Shown: piece after piece, positions 49,095 through 58,525 of the stretch
How positions within the stretch are numbered: the stretch's first letter is position 1
How the letters are laid out: each line of letters begins with the position of its first letter
Assembly (NCBI RefSeq): GCF_001747085.1
Contig: NZ_MDJD01000054.1
Location: forward strand, 1,177,004 to 1,241,003
Direction: 5' to 3'
DNA from: Flavivirga aquatica
Lineage (GTDB): Bacteria > Bacteroidota > Bacteroidia > Flavobacteriales > Flavobacteriaceae
Length of the DNA stretch: 64,000 nucleotides
Notes under the pieces: generated by a model
The model's input: only the letters and a program-made list of their open reading frames with translations
Told to the model about the DNA's origin: nothing
Database searches by the model: none
Made by a program: the position numbers and the translations under genes

Positions 49095-50020
49095 AAAGAA
49101 GTTAATGCGTTTTTTAGCAAAAAATCACTTTTTTCTGCGCATACCTTACCTAAAAAGCTATTCAAAAATTTTAAAGAACGTATTGCCTTTCAGCTTCGTA
49201 AAGATAACAATATTTCTCACTCGGAAGATATCCGCGCAGACAAAACCCAGTATTTTCGTTCCTCAAAAACCTCTGTGTTTCGCCTGCTTCCTGTCCTCGG
49301 TATGTTACATAAAACGGGTTATAATACATTCCCTAAAAAGTCCGACGCTTCGCCACTTGTAGTTATAACCAGTTTTATGTAAAATACTCCCATTCGCCTT
49401 TCTGCCAACGCTTTTTTAGCTCGTTTGTGGTTACTAACGCCTTTCAGTTGTTTCATTTTAAAAGCTGATGCAACCCAACCGCATTTGCAACCTCTGTTAC
49501 ATCAACTTTTAAAACGTAAAGTCATTTCCGCAAGAGTAAAAACGTTTTTAAAAGATGAAGATTTAGGCGGTGGATTTTCAAGCGCAAAGGCAATCTTCAG
49601 CTTTTAAAAATGCTAGAGGTTTTGCGACGATTGAGCAAAATAATTATCGTTTCCTAGTGCGTGGGCAGAAGTGGCTGGATTCAGCGTTGGAAGAGCGGAT
49701 ATTTTACATAATAGCAGTTATAACGACGATTTTTTATCTTTCTAAATATAAACGCCTAAAAATTGTGCGAAGCGAACTTATAACTACTATTATGTAACAT
49801 AGCTTGGGGCATTTTTTGGCTTTCGGCGGTGGGAACAGCTCTTTACTTTTTTAAGATTTCCTATTTCTAATAATTGACTAATTTTCTTAAAAAAGTAATG
49901 TGCTGTGTGAGCGCTTTTGGCAAGCCAATAAAATGCAGAAGTGTGGCGCGCGGAACAAAACAAAAGACAGAGATTTTTTGCCTTTTTCGGCAATAAACTG
50001 GCTTTTGTTTTGTGGGGACT
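49095..50020. repeat. E5 left end: structured non-coding region
   Basis: GAACGTATT (49181), mini-hairpin GCCTTTCAGC (49190-49199), box TATCTTTAC on the minus strand (49203-49211), H1 (49305-49382) and H2 (49704-49797). H1 here reads TTACATAAAAC-GG-GTTATAA with TTATAAC-CA-GTTTTATGTAA; several base pairs differ from E2 but both arms changed together, and the two-by-two internal loop is kept. The frames of 141, 85 and 75 residues over this region are not believed. Confidence 0.8.
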
Positions 50021-50022
50021 TT

Positions 50023-50904
50023 TTAGCTAAATGGATGGAAGTTGTTTACTGTTTCGTGCAGACTTTCTAAATCGTCTTGTACATATCTTTCCGTAGAACT
50101 AATGTATTTATGTCCTGCTAAATATTGAGTTCTTCGCAGTCCGTGGATTTTCAACCAACTAATGATTACACTTGTTCTAATCTGTTTCACATCTGTAAAA
50201 CTGTTGTTGATTTCTTTTAGTTCTTTAGCTAGTTTGCCAATAGTATTATGAAGTTTAAAACTCTTTCCGATTGGTAATAATAGTTGTTCTGTTGCTTTGT
50301 TTGTTTCTCGTAAAATCTTTGGCCTAACTTCGTTAATGTATTCCATAAACTCCATTAATTGGAACGGTTTTAATTCGATTTCTCGTGTTTTACTTTTTTT
50401 AGTTCCTGGCACTTCTATTTTACCTTTGTAGAGTTGTATGTTTTCTACTTCTAATAATTGTAAGTCTCTTGTATTCAAGCCTTGATAAACGAGTAAACCA
50501 ATAATTATTTTATTACGCTTTCTTGCTATTTCTTTACCTTTATTTGTTGGGTAACTGTAATATAAATCTTCTAGTTCTTCGAACTCTAAAAAGTTATTTA
50601 TGATGGATTTTTTAACGCCTTTTATATTCAGTTCTTTAATGATATTCTGCTGTCTGTAATTTTCTTCTACCAAATAATCAAAGTAAATTTTAAGATTACC
50701 AACATAGGTTTTTAAGGTTCTTGCTTTTAATTTCCCTTTTCGTAGATGTTCAATGTATTTTAAAAAGGTTTTGTAATCAATAGTTTCGGCTGTTATTCCG
50801 TACTTTTCACACCATTTATTAAATCTAGTAACGCTTCTTTGGTATGTTGTGATAGTCTTGCTGTTGTAACCGTTTTTCTCTAAATAATGTTCGTATGTGT
50901 TCAT
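50023..50904 (-). CDS. tyrosine recombinase int2 (E5)
   Basis: 293 residues, MNTYEHYLEKNGYNSKTI at the start. VYQGLNTRDLQLL lacks the Arg after GL; KQIRTSVIISWLKIHGLR and AGHKYISSTERYVQD hold the other catalytic residues. It overlaps int1 by 80 bases in another frame. Confidence 0.88.
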   Translation of the reverse strand: MNTYEHYLEKNGYNSKTITTYQRSVTRFNKWCEKYGITAETIDYKTFLKYIEHLRKGKLKARTLKTYVGNLKIYFDYLVEENYRQQNIIKELNIKGVKKSIINNFLEFEELEDLYYSYPTNKGKEIARKRNKIIIGLLVYQGLNTRDLQLLEVENIQLYKGKIEVPGTKKSKTREIELKPFQLMEFMEYINEVRPKILRETNKATEQLLLPIGKSFKLHNTIGKLAKELKEINNSFTDVKQIRTSVIISWLKIHGLRRTQYLAGHKYISSTERYVQDDLESLHETVNNFHPFS

Positions 50905-51826
50905 CGCCTGTGAGTTCTAAAAAGTGTGTGTAAATTTGTGTAGATTCTAATGATGCGTGTCCTAAAAAAGTACTGATTTGCTCAATGTCTGCGCCTTTTT
51001 CTAGTAAATGCGTAGCAATACTGTGTCGCAAGCTGTGAAGTGTAATATTTCTACTTTGTAAATCTTTGTTTTCTGTTGATTTTATAATGGCTTTCAGACG
51101 ATTTGCAAAGCTCATTCCTCTCAATCTGCCACCTCTGTAATTAATAAATAAAGCTTCTGTTTCCTTGTATTTATAGAACTCTGTTCGCCAATCGTAAATA
51201 TATTCTTCCAGTATTCGTAAACTGTGATTATTTAGTGGAACAAATCGTTCTTTATAGTTCTTTCCTTTACTAACAAATAAGCGTTGTTTGTCAAAAATTA
51301 TGTCGCTTACATCCAAGTGTATTAATTCATTTCTTCGTAATCCACAACTATAACAGCACACTAAAATAGCTTTGTCTCTGTATCGTATTTTATCATCTTG
51401 ATTACTGTAACTTGTAGCTTCAAAAAGTTGTTTGATTTCTTCTTGCGATAATACATTTAAACTGTCCTTTTCTTTTCGTTCTTCTCGCTTTAAATGAATA
51501 TTAATGCCTTTGTGATTATGTGCTTTTAAGTATTCTCTAAACTTATATAATGCTTGCTGATGTTTGTTTAAATGTCCTTTGCTTATTCCACCTTCTCGTC
51601 TTTGGTTTGGTCTGGATTTTAAGTATTTATAGTAATCTGTTACGTGGTTAGTTTGTATATGATTTAGTTGATTTATATTGACACTTTCCAGATAATTAAA
51701 GAACTCTTGTAAATGGATTGGTAACCTGTAAACCGTTGTTTCTGCATATCCTAAAATATCTAACCATTGTCTAAAATCTTGTAATAGGACTTTATAACTG
51801 TGATTATTTAGATTTAGATTTTTCAT
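50825..51826 (-). CDS. tyrosine recombinase int1 (E5)
   Basis: 333 residues. CGLRRNELIHLDVSD, HSLRHSIATHLLEKG and LGHASLESTQIYTHF are complete. The C-terminal 27 residues (RTLFREKRLQQQDYHN and on) are translated from the same DNA that encodes the start of int2. Confidence 0.9.
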   Translation of the reverse strand: MKNLNLNNHSYKVLLQDFRQWLDILGYAETTVYRLPIHLQEFFNYLESVNINQLNHIQTNHVTDYYKYLKSRPNQRREGGISKGHLNKHQQALYKFREYLKAHNHKGINIHLKREERKEKDSLNVLSQEEIKQLFEATSYSNQDDKIRYRDKAILVCCYSCGLRRNELIHLDVSDIIFDKQRLFVSKGKNYKERFVPLNNHSLRILEEYIYDWRTEFYKYKETEALFINYRGGRLRGMSFANRLKAIIKSTENKDLQSRNITLHSLRHSIATHLLEKGADIEQISTFLGHASLESTQIYTHFLELTGDEHIRTLFREKRLQQQDYHNIPKKRY

Positions 51827-51922
51827 TAGGTATGTGTTTTTCGGGTTCTTGTGGTTAGGTTAACTTAAACAACTGATAATCTTATTATTAACTTAACCAT
51901 TTTAATAGTGGTTAAGTAGTGG

Positions 51923-53461
51923 TTATGCGGTTAAGTTGATACTCGCTAAACAGTTTTGTAACGCTTTGTTTATCTGTGTTTTAAGTTCTTGATATTCATT
52001 AATATTGATAATCTCAAAATGATAGGTTTGTCCTTTTTTACCCTTGATTTTCTTAATGTAACCTTCTTCTAAAAGTTGTTTATTATAGCGTTGTAAAGTG
52101 GTTTGTTTTACTCGTAATCGTCTGCGTATTTCTGCATTTGTAAATGTGGTTTGATTATTTACTTTCAAGTAGTTTTTAAGGCTTTCTAAATGATTTCTGC
52201 AAGCTCCTGTGATTGTGTCACTTTTACGTAGTAAAACTACTGTTATGAGTTCGTTTGCTTCTTGTATATCTTCGATTTCAGTTTCTATGTATTCTTCGCC
52301 TGTTTGCTCGTCATATTTACGCTCTCGTTGGTATTGTTTGTAAAATGTAATCGCTTCTATAAATTGTAAATAGTGGCTGTTGGTTCTTCGTGGTTTAAAT
52401 ACAGATTGTGGTAATTCTAAATATTCTGCATAAGGATTGATTACTTTGATTGGTTTTAATATCCTTTGAACATTTTGTAATATTTCTTTGGCTTCTATTT
52501 GTTCTTGTTCGTTGAGTTTTCCAGCACTTAAAAAACGTTGGTATTGCATTATTCTAATATCTTGTTCTGCACTTTCATCGATGTACAAAAGGAAGCTTCT
52601 ATTTGAGTTATCTTCGTAAACACTTTCTTGTGTGGTACAACCTGCAACACTTACAGGACCTTCAACCGTTAGATGGATGGTTTTTGTATTTCCTTTTCGG
52701 TCTTTGTGAACTACTGTTTTTGTAATGCGCTTTTTAGATTGTAATTCGCGAAGTGGATAGAGTACAGATTCTGCCCCGTCTAAATCTTCTATCAATATTA
52801 ATTTATGTTGTAGTTCGGTTCTATTGAAGTAATAAAAGGCATTGGCAGATAATACCGTGATTTCTACTTTATCTTCTTCGGGTATGAGTTCTGATACTTT
52901 AGATTGTAAATAGGTTTTTCCAACACCCGAACTTCCTAAACTGATGCAATGTAAAGGATTCTTTGTTTTTCTTGATGTAAATATTAAGTACATTAAGATT
53001 CTATTATCAACTTCCCCTATTACTCCAGATTTACCGATTAATTCGTTGGTCTTTTCTAATAGGTTGTTGCTTTGTAAAAATTGGATCGCTTCTTTTTCTT
53101 CTTTTGCCGTGAGTGTCTTACTAAATGGTTTTTGTAATTCTGCTTGTTTTGAAGTTAGTAAAAAACGATAGTTCTCTAATTCTTTGGTTAGTTCTTGTAA
53201 TGTTTTTCTAATAACACTTGTTCCTATTTCTAAACGTTCTGCACATTTGCGTACTAACTTTTCTACTTGGTTATCATTGTATAAATCGATACTTTGTCTT
53301 AATATATTTAATACAGCTTTGGTTTTGGTTAACTTTTCTATACTTAATGTTACTCGTAAACTTTCTAATTTACTTAACTGTAAACCTCCTAAAATGTCTA
53401 ATTCTATGGCTTTGGTTTTATAGATGTAGTTGTTTGGGTTTTGAGTGTCGAGATTGTTCAT
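51923..53461 (-). CDS. element ATPase with winged-helix tail (E5)
   Basis: 512 residues from MNNLDTQNPNNY. Walker A is GSSGVGKTY, Walker B KLILIEDLDGAE, then NSNRSFLLYIDES, and a winged helix TNAEIRRRLRVKQTTLQRYN with a beta tail KGKKGQTYHFEI. The first half matches E4 almost perfectly while the last third diverges, a mosaic pattern. Confidence 0.82.
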   Translation of the reverse strand: MNNLDTQNPNNYIYKTKAIELDILGGLQLSKLESLRVTLSIEKLTKTKAVLNILRQSIDLYNDNQVEKLVRKCAERLEIGTSVIRKTLQELTKELENYRFLLTSKQAELQKPFSKTLTAKEEKEAIQFLQSNNLLEKTNELIGKSGVIGEVDNRILMYLIFTSRKTKNPLHCISLGSSGVGKTYLQSKVSELIPEEDKVEITVLSANAFYYFNRTELQHKLILIEDLDGAESVLYPLRELQSKKRITKTVVHKDRKGNTKTIHLTVEGPVSVAGCTTQESVYEDNSNRSFLLYIDESAEQDIRIMQYQRFLSAGKLNEQEQIEAKEILQNVQRILKPIKVINPYAEYLELPQSVFKPRRTNSHYLQFIEAITFYKQYQRERKYDEQTGEEYIETEIEDIQEANELITVVLLRKSDTITGACRNHLESLKNYLKVNNQTTFTNAEIRRRLRVKQTTLQRYNKQLLEEGYIKKIKGKKGQTYHFEIININEYQELKTQINKALQNCLASINLTA

Positions 53462-53607
53462 AATTTGTAAACCTGCTAATATTTGGTACAAATCTATAAA
53501 ATATTATTATTTATCAAAATAATATTTGATTTTATTATATAATTTATTAGCAATATATTTGCCGTTTAAGTGAATAAACCCTTATTACATACCAAATATT
53601 AGTTACA
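53462..53607. promoter_or_regulatory. E5 divergent control region
   Basis: Same as the E4 control region: the inverted pair CTAATATTTGGTA (53476-53488) and TACCAAATATTAG (53590-53602), an inner dyad, and TATATTTG as -7 box for the XRE gene. Sharing the operators means the E4 and E5 regulators should cross-repress. Confidence 0.7.
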
Positions 53608-53952
53608 ATGCAGAGTTTCGGTAAAAAATTACGTGAATGTAGAGAAGTCAAAAAAATTTCTCAAAATGAATTAGCTAAACTTATTGAAGCTCATCATTCT
53701 ATTATCGGTAAGTACGAACGTGATGAAGTTAAACCTTCTATAGATGTTGTTGTTAAAATTGCTAACACATTAAATACAACTGTTGGTTATTTACTTGGAG
53801 AGACTAAAGATAATAATGCTTTACAAGATCCTTTAATGCTTAAACGTCTTAATGAAATAAACAACCTACCTAATAAAGAAAAAGAAGCTTTATTACTTAC
53901 TCTTGATGCTTTTTTAAGAGATTTTAAAACTAAACAAGCTTTCTCTTCTTAA
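53608..53952 (+). CDS. XRE-family regulator (E5)
   Basis: 114 residues, one residue different from the E4 regulator. Helix-turn-helix at about 6-60, helical tail ending LRDFKTKQAFSS. Followed by the standard terminator hairpin (53961-53989). Confidence 0.9.
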   Translation: MQSFGKKLRECREVKKISQNELAKLIEAHHSIIGKYERDEVKPSIDVVVKIANTLNTTVGYLLGETKDNNALQDPLMLKRLNEINNLPNKEKEALLLTLDAFLRDFKTKQAFSS

Positions 53953-53999
53953 AACTAAAAAAAGCCTCTACATCTCTGTAAAAGCTTTCTCTTTTTTAT

Positions 54000-54073
54000 T
54001 ACTCCTATCTGCCAATCTTTAACGCTACTAGGTACAACCTAGCAGTAGCGACACGTGGTAACCTAGCGGGGGG
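54000..54073. repeat. right-end R7 of E5 (long form)
   Basis: ACGCTACTAGG, TACAA, CCTAGCAGTAGC, then GACACGTGGTAACCTAGC and six G. The palindrome CACGTG lies in the second half. The immunity stop codon TAG (54082) is 8 bases beyond the G-run. Confidence 0.75.
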
Positions 54074-54081
54074 AGATTTAA

Positions 54082-54546
54082 CTATTTTATAAAGTCTCCT
54101 AGAAAATCATCAAAATTTGATAATTCTATATATCTTCCTTTTTCTCTAAAACATTCTTTTAAGATTTTATCTTGTTCGATGTTTTCTTTTCTTTTATCAG
54201 TAGCAGAAAAAATTCCTGTGAACCTAATATTATCATACTTATTATTAAGAATTTCGTTTAACAATTCAAATTGTGTTTTAGTTTTTGGATATCCCATAAT
54301 GATAATTTTACGTGATTTTAAGGCTAAAATTTCATTAGTAATCAAACTATTAATATCTTCATTTTTTAACAATTCCCCTTTCCCTAAGCTATTGTTCATA
54401 GATAAGCCTATTGATGTTTCTTTAGAAATTTCGTTTTTCATTAAATCAGGAAAAAAAACTATATCATACTTATTTAGAGATGCTATTTTTTCTACCTTAT
54501 CATAAAGATACCTAGAAAAGGAACAATTAATTGAGATTACATCCAT
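54082..54546 (-). CDS. immunity protein candidate of tip 5
   Basis: 154 residues. The order of strands and helices (MDVISINCSFSRYLYDKVEK, then KIIIMGYPKTKTQFELLNEIL) looks like a P-loop kinase relative without a working P-loop. It starts 9 bases after the tip gene and its stop lies 8 bases from the right-end G-run, the fixed place of the immunity gene. Immunity is inferred from position. Confidence 0.68.
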   Translation of the reverse strand: MDVISINCSFSRYLYDKVEKIASLNKYDIVFFPDLMKNEISKETSIGLSMNNSLGKGELLKNEDINSLITNEILALKSRKIIIMGYPKTKTQFELLNEILNNKYDNIRFTGIFSATDKRKENIEQDKILKECFREKGRYIELSNFDDFLGDFIK

Positions 54547-54555
54547 AGTATGAAG

Positions 54556-55656
54556 TTATTGCTTTGATGGGGTGAAAATAACATTAATTATACCGTCTGC
54601 GGATTCATCAACTATTGGCGTTCCTCCATAACCTGCTTTCTGGGCTGCTCTTCCTGTTGGTGTGTTTAATGCAGCATTTGTTGTGCTCATAGTTTTTCTG
54701 TTTTTCATAAAACTAGTATAATTTGTTGACGGTTTTCCGTTAAAATTGCGTTTCCAAGTCCCTATAATTCGGGTTGGATTATATTTGTCTACACTAGCTT
54801 TCATAACTGCCGATAAAACTCCTTTTCTTCTTAAGTCCTTCGGAACAGTAATATCCAAAACTAAATCAAAACCATCAACATCAATATCACCTAAACTTGT
54901 ATTCTTATAAGATACAAGGTTATAATCACTTCCTTCCATTACGTTTTTTAATTTAATATCTGCTGAAGTGACTTTAGGTATTTGCTCATCAGCAATACCA
55001 ATTATAATTTTAGGTTTTTTCCTTTTAGCATTACCAAGAATCTTTTTTCCATTTTTAGCTATATTTCTAAAACCATCATACAAGAAGAAGACTCCCATAG
55101 CCATCTCTAATTTACCTCCAAGTTCTTCCATAACTTTTAGGGCTCCTCCCATTTCTGCTTCGGAATCGGCTATATCTCCTTGATTGAGTATATTAAATAC
55201 TTCTTCTACATTAGCTCCTAACTTATCCGTACTTTGATTTAAAATCTTATCTGGTAATACATGCCAATGTCCATCAGAACCTTTTACATAATTTTTTCCT
55301 TGTATACCACCTCCAATTTTTTTACCTACAACAGATTCCATTCCTTGACCAACCTGATGGACTTCAACTAATTGAAAATAATTACCTCCATCAATTTCTT
55401 TCATACCCAACATATAGAAAGAACTTTCTAATCCTTCCCTTTCTATTCGATCTATTACTCTATTCTCGCTAAAAGCATATGGTGAGTTATGCGGATATTC
55501 AGGTGCTAAAGGGTCTACAGCGAAAAATCTTCCTACCCTAGGGTCATGCATTCTATACTTGTAGTTTACAGAATTCCCTTCTCCCTTAATCTCATCATCT
55601 TTTTCCTGCCCTTGGAAACCATATCTATACGACTCTAACGGATTTTTAGAACGCTT
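54556..55656 (-). CDS. orphan Rhs C-terminal tip 5 (possible GNAT-fold toxin)
   Basis: The first Met is at 55551 ([15 protein letters not shown]); the core reads further upstream ([20 protein letters not shown]) to a TAA at 55657, so the YYPFGM and NRHGSS codons seen in the other tips are missing. The toxin end reads ITVPKDLRRKGVLSAVMKAS and later KPSTNYTSFMKN and RAAQKAGY. RRKGVxSxxM resembles the acetyl-CoA loop (R/QxxGxG/A) of GNAT acetyltransferases, and the strand-loop-helix before it fits. Acetyl transfer as the toxic act is a guess from this motif. Confidence 0.7.
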   Translation of the reverse strand, partial: KRSKNPLESYRYGFQGQEKDDEIKGEGNSVNYKYRMHDPRVGRFFAVDPLAPEYPHNSPYAFSENRVIDRIEREGLESSFYMLGMKEIDGGNYFQLVEVHQVGQGMESVVGKKIGGGIQGKNYVKGSDGHWHVLPDKILNQSTDKLGANVEEVFNILNQGDIADSEAEMGGALKVMEELGGKLEMAMGVFFLYDGFRNIAKNGKKILGNAKRKKPKIIIGIADEQIPKVTSADIKLKNVMEGSDYNLVSYKNTSLGDIDVDGFDLVLDITVPKDLRRKGVLSAVMKASVDKYNPTRIIGTWKRNFNGKPSTNYTSFMKNRKTMSTTNAALNTPTGRAAQKAGYGGTPIVDESADGIINVIFTPSKQ

Positions 55657-55659
55657 TTA

Positions 55660-56470
55660 CCATTTTCTCTAAAGCACTTTATCAAAATTTTATAAAAGAA
55701 CGTATGTCTCTCGACCTTGTAAATATAGGTTTTTAACATTAAATCCTCGCAGTAGCAACCCAGTTTTTTCGTTTCTCAAAAACCTCTGTCTTGCTACTGC
55801 TCCCTTTTCCTCGGTATGTTACATAATTAGCATTATAAGTTCGCTCCGCACAGTTTTTAACGGATTATTTTTTGTTGTTTAAAAACTGTCGTTATAATGT
55901 AAATTATGTAAAATACTCCCATTCGCCTGACTTCAGACGCTCACTTTTGAACTTCGATTGATGTTTTTAGTTTTGATTGTAAAAGTTTGTGAATACTAAC
56001 GCCTTTCAGTTGTTCCATTCCAATAAATGAACAATCCCAACCGCATAAAACCACTTCGTAGATTATTCCTTTATCGGAACGCTTGCAGAAGCATCAAACG
56101 TTTTAAAAAGATGAAGATTTACAGGTCTATAATTTCAGGATTAAGAAACAACCTAAATCAATCTTCAGCTTTTTAAAATGTGACAAACGATAGTGCGTTC
56201 AGCTTGTTAGCTCTGAAGTTTCTTATTTAGTTCGGGTTTGTGCGGTTGGTATGTCGGCAATTTTACATAATAGCAGTTATAACTATCGCCCGCAACAATA
56301 ATAACACGCCGAAGGCAACCAAAAGGGAAGTATTATAACTTCTATTATGTAACGTTGCTTGGGGCGGTTTTTGGCTTTTTAGCGATGGATGCAGCTCTTT
56401 GCAATTGTGAGGCACGAACAACTTGTAATGTGCTGCAATAGCTGGGGTAGACAAAAATTGCAATGCGGTG
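55660..56470. repeat. E6 left end: structured non-coding region
   Basis: GAACGTATG (55698), mini-hairpin GTCTCTCGAC (55706-55715; GAGA loop on the minus strand), box TATATTTAC (minus, 55719-55727), H1 (55818-55910), a stem AAAAAGATGAAGATT / AATCTTCAGCTTTTT with one mismatch (about 56104-56175), H2 (56263-56352). No gene supported. Confidence 0.8.
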
Positions 56471-56484
56471 GCGAGGGGTGGCGT

Positions 56485-56859
56485 TTATTTCTTCTCATAA
56501 AGAACAAGTGCTAATTCGTCTACTTTTTTAAACTCAATATCCGAAGTAATCAATGGAAAATCTAAATACAATGCTGTTGCAATAATAATACTATCTGGAA
56601 GCTTTGTATTATATGTTTTTCTAATTCTTATGGTTTCTTGTTTTACTGCACTATTTATCGTTATGGTTTTGCATTGTGATACAAATTCATTGATAACTTT
56701 TTCTTCTTTGACTGTAATGCCTTTATAGGCCAACAATTCCAGTTCTGTAATCACAGAAATATATAATTGCTTTCCGTTTAATAATTCGGCTAGTGTTTCA
56801 TCTCCATTTAATAAATAGAGAATAATATTGGTGTCTAAAAACAGCTTATTCCCATTCAT
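56485..56859 (-). CDS. PIN-domain toxin (VapC-like)
   Basis: 124 residues. The four PIN acids are visible: FLDTN near the start, ITELELLAY (Glu), LPDSIIIATAL (Asp) and ITSDIEF (Asp). PIN toxins cut RNA, usually tRNA or rRNA. It overlaps the upstream antitoxin by 14 bases. Confidence 0.9.
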   Translation of the reverse strand: MNGNKLFLDTNIILYLLNGDETLAELLNGKQLYISVITELELLAYKGITVKEEKVINEFVSQCKTITINSAVKQETIRIRKTYNTKLPDSIIIATALYLDFPLITSDIEFKKVDELALVLYEKK

Positions 56860-57019
56860 TACGAAGCTCTCTTTGTATGTTTAAAGCATCTTTTTTTAAG
56901 CTGATTTTTCCAACATATTTATATACGTCAACGCCTTTAGGCTTTAACTCTTTTGCTAAGTTCTCTAATATACTTCTGATGCTTTTTTTAGTAGCACCTT
57001 GTCTTAATGTCGTTACCAT
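56846..57019 (-). CDS. small antitoxin of the PIN toxin
   Basis: 57 residues (MVTTLRQGATKKSIRSILEN ... NIQRELRNEWE), missed by length cut-offs. It starts 24 bases after a TACCTTTG -7 box and overlaps the toxin start. The short LRQGATKKSIRSIL segment looks like a DNA-binding helix, and the tail ends in the usual RxEW. Confidence 0.75.
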   Translation of the reverse strand: MVTTLRQGATKKSIRSILENLAKELKPKGVDVYKYVGKISLKKDALNIQRELRNEWE

Positions 57020-57134
57020 AATTCTTCTTTTATATTACAAAGGTAATTTAATGTTTTTTATTGTTTTTAAGTCTTAATATTTAACAAAAATAACAACTTG
57101 GTATCACAATTTGTGATACCAAGTTTACTTTTCA

Positions 57135-57410
57135 TCAAGGTTTTAACCATTCTGATAGCCCATCAAGTTCTGTATTTGGGTAACTGATTAAAAGTATTTT
57201 ACACAGCCAATAAATAGCACTTTGCAGCTGTTCACTTTTATAATGTCTTTTTTCTAATTGGGTTAACAGCACTATGTTTTCTAATAATGATTCTTGCATA
57301 TAGATAAGTTCACTTAAATCAGTAATAGGTAGTTTTATATAATTCTGTTTTGTTTTGGGGTCTGTTTGCAAGGTATGTAGATACCTTGTCTTAAATTCAT
57401 GTGATGTCAT
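57135..57410 (-). CDS. hypothetical protein between int2 and vapBC
   Basis: 91 residues, helical (YMQESLLENIVLLTQLEKRHY, LQSAIYWLCKILLI). No family recognised. It lies in the place where E4 has the radC-like gene, so it is accessory cargo of E6. Upstream (57411-57610) about 200 bases hold no gene but carry short repeats such as GGTAATG and GTGCAC. Confidence 0.55.
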   Translation of the reverse strand: MTSHEFKTRYLHTLQTDPKTKQNYIKLPITDLSELIYMQESLLENIVLLTQLEKRHYKSEQLQSAIYWLCKILLISYPNTELDGLSEWLKP

Positions 57411-57610
57411 TTTGGTAATGTTTTAGGATTAAAAACCCTGCTTAGGCTTCCTATGCACATTACCGTGCACTGAGATTGTTTCCTAACTCAAGCCATACAG
57501 GGCGTAACTTTAATTGTAACTTAAAAGTGGTAATGTTTAAGGAATAAAAGTAATATTATCTTTTATATTTCTATGGACTGTTATTCTTTATTTTCATCTC
57601 TCATATTTTT

Positions 57611-58525
57611 TTATCGTAAGGGGTGGAAGTTGTTTATGGTTTCATGCAGACTTTCTAAATCGTCTTGTTGGTAGCGTTCGGTTGAACTTATATATTTATG
57701 TCCTGTCAGATATTGGGCTTTTCGCAGTCCGTTTTGTTTGAGCCAGTGGATGATAACACTTGTTCTTATTTGTTTTACATCGGTAAAACTGTTATTGATT
57801 TACTTTAGTTCTTTAGCTAATTTATGTATCGTATTATGAAGCTTGTAACTCCTTCCTATTGGTAGTAATAATTGTTCGGTTACTTTATTGGTTTCTTTTA
57901 AAATCCTTGGCCTAACTTCGTTAATGTATTCCATAAATTCCATGAGTTGGAACGGTTTGAGTTCAATATCCCTTGTGTTACTTTTTCTTGTTCCTGGAAC
58001 TGTGATTTTACCTTTGTAAAGCTGTATGTTTTCCACTTCCAATAATTGTAAATCCCTTGTATTTAAACCTTGATAAACGAGCAGTCCAATGATGATTTTA
58101 TTTCGCTTTCTTGCTATTTCCTTGCCTTTATTGATTGGATAACTATAATATAAATCTTCCAGTTCCTCGAACTCTAAAATGTTGTGTATAATATGACGTT
58201 TTACTCCTTTTATATTCAGGTCTTTTATATCGTTCTTTTCTCTGTGGTTTTCTTCTGTGAGGTAATTAAAATAGATTTTTAGATTACCTATATAGGTTTG
58301 CAGGGTTCTTGGTTTTAGCTGTGATGCTCGTAAATACGCTATGTATTGCAAAAACGTTTTGTAATCTATGGTTTCTGCATGTGTTCCATAGCTTTCGCAC
58401 CAATCGTTAAACCTTGTTACGCTTCTTTGATAGGTGGCTATACTCTTGTCGTTGTAACCGTTTTTCTCTAAATAATCCTCGTACGGCGGTGAGCCACCGC
58501 AGGCAATCATTTTCTTTTGTTCCAT
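57611..58525 (-). pseudogene. tyrosine recombinase int2 (E6), nonsense mutation
   Basis: The frame stops at 57800 after AKELK, where the other int2 proteins read KELKEINNSF; here GAA is TAA. The frame then continues unbroken (INNSFTDVKQIRTSVIIHW, TGHKYISSTERYQQDD) to 57611. So one base change removes box II and the Tyr. The start also has extra residues (IACGGSPP) from a hairpin GCGGTG-AGC-CACCGC at 58486-58500. Confidence 0.85.

Larger units (their letters stand above)
49092..54073. mobile_element. element E5
   Basis: From the PFGM junction of tip 4 to right end R7. Contents: structured left end, int2, int1, ATPase, XRE gene. It is the only complete element without a toxin-antitoxin pair: int2 lies directly at the left-end region. 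All four genes are intact. Confidence 0.8.

Noticed and set aside
49095..49800. Frames of 141, 85, 60 and 75 residues in the E5 left end
   Set aside because: They overlap each other in several frames, lie on hairpins H1 and H2, and have no counterpart in other elements.
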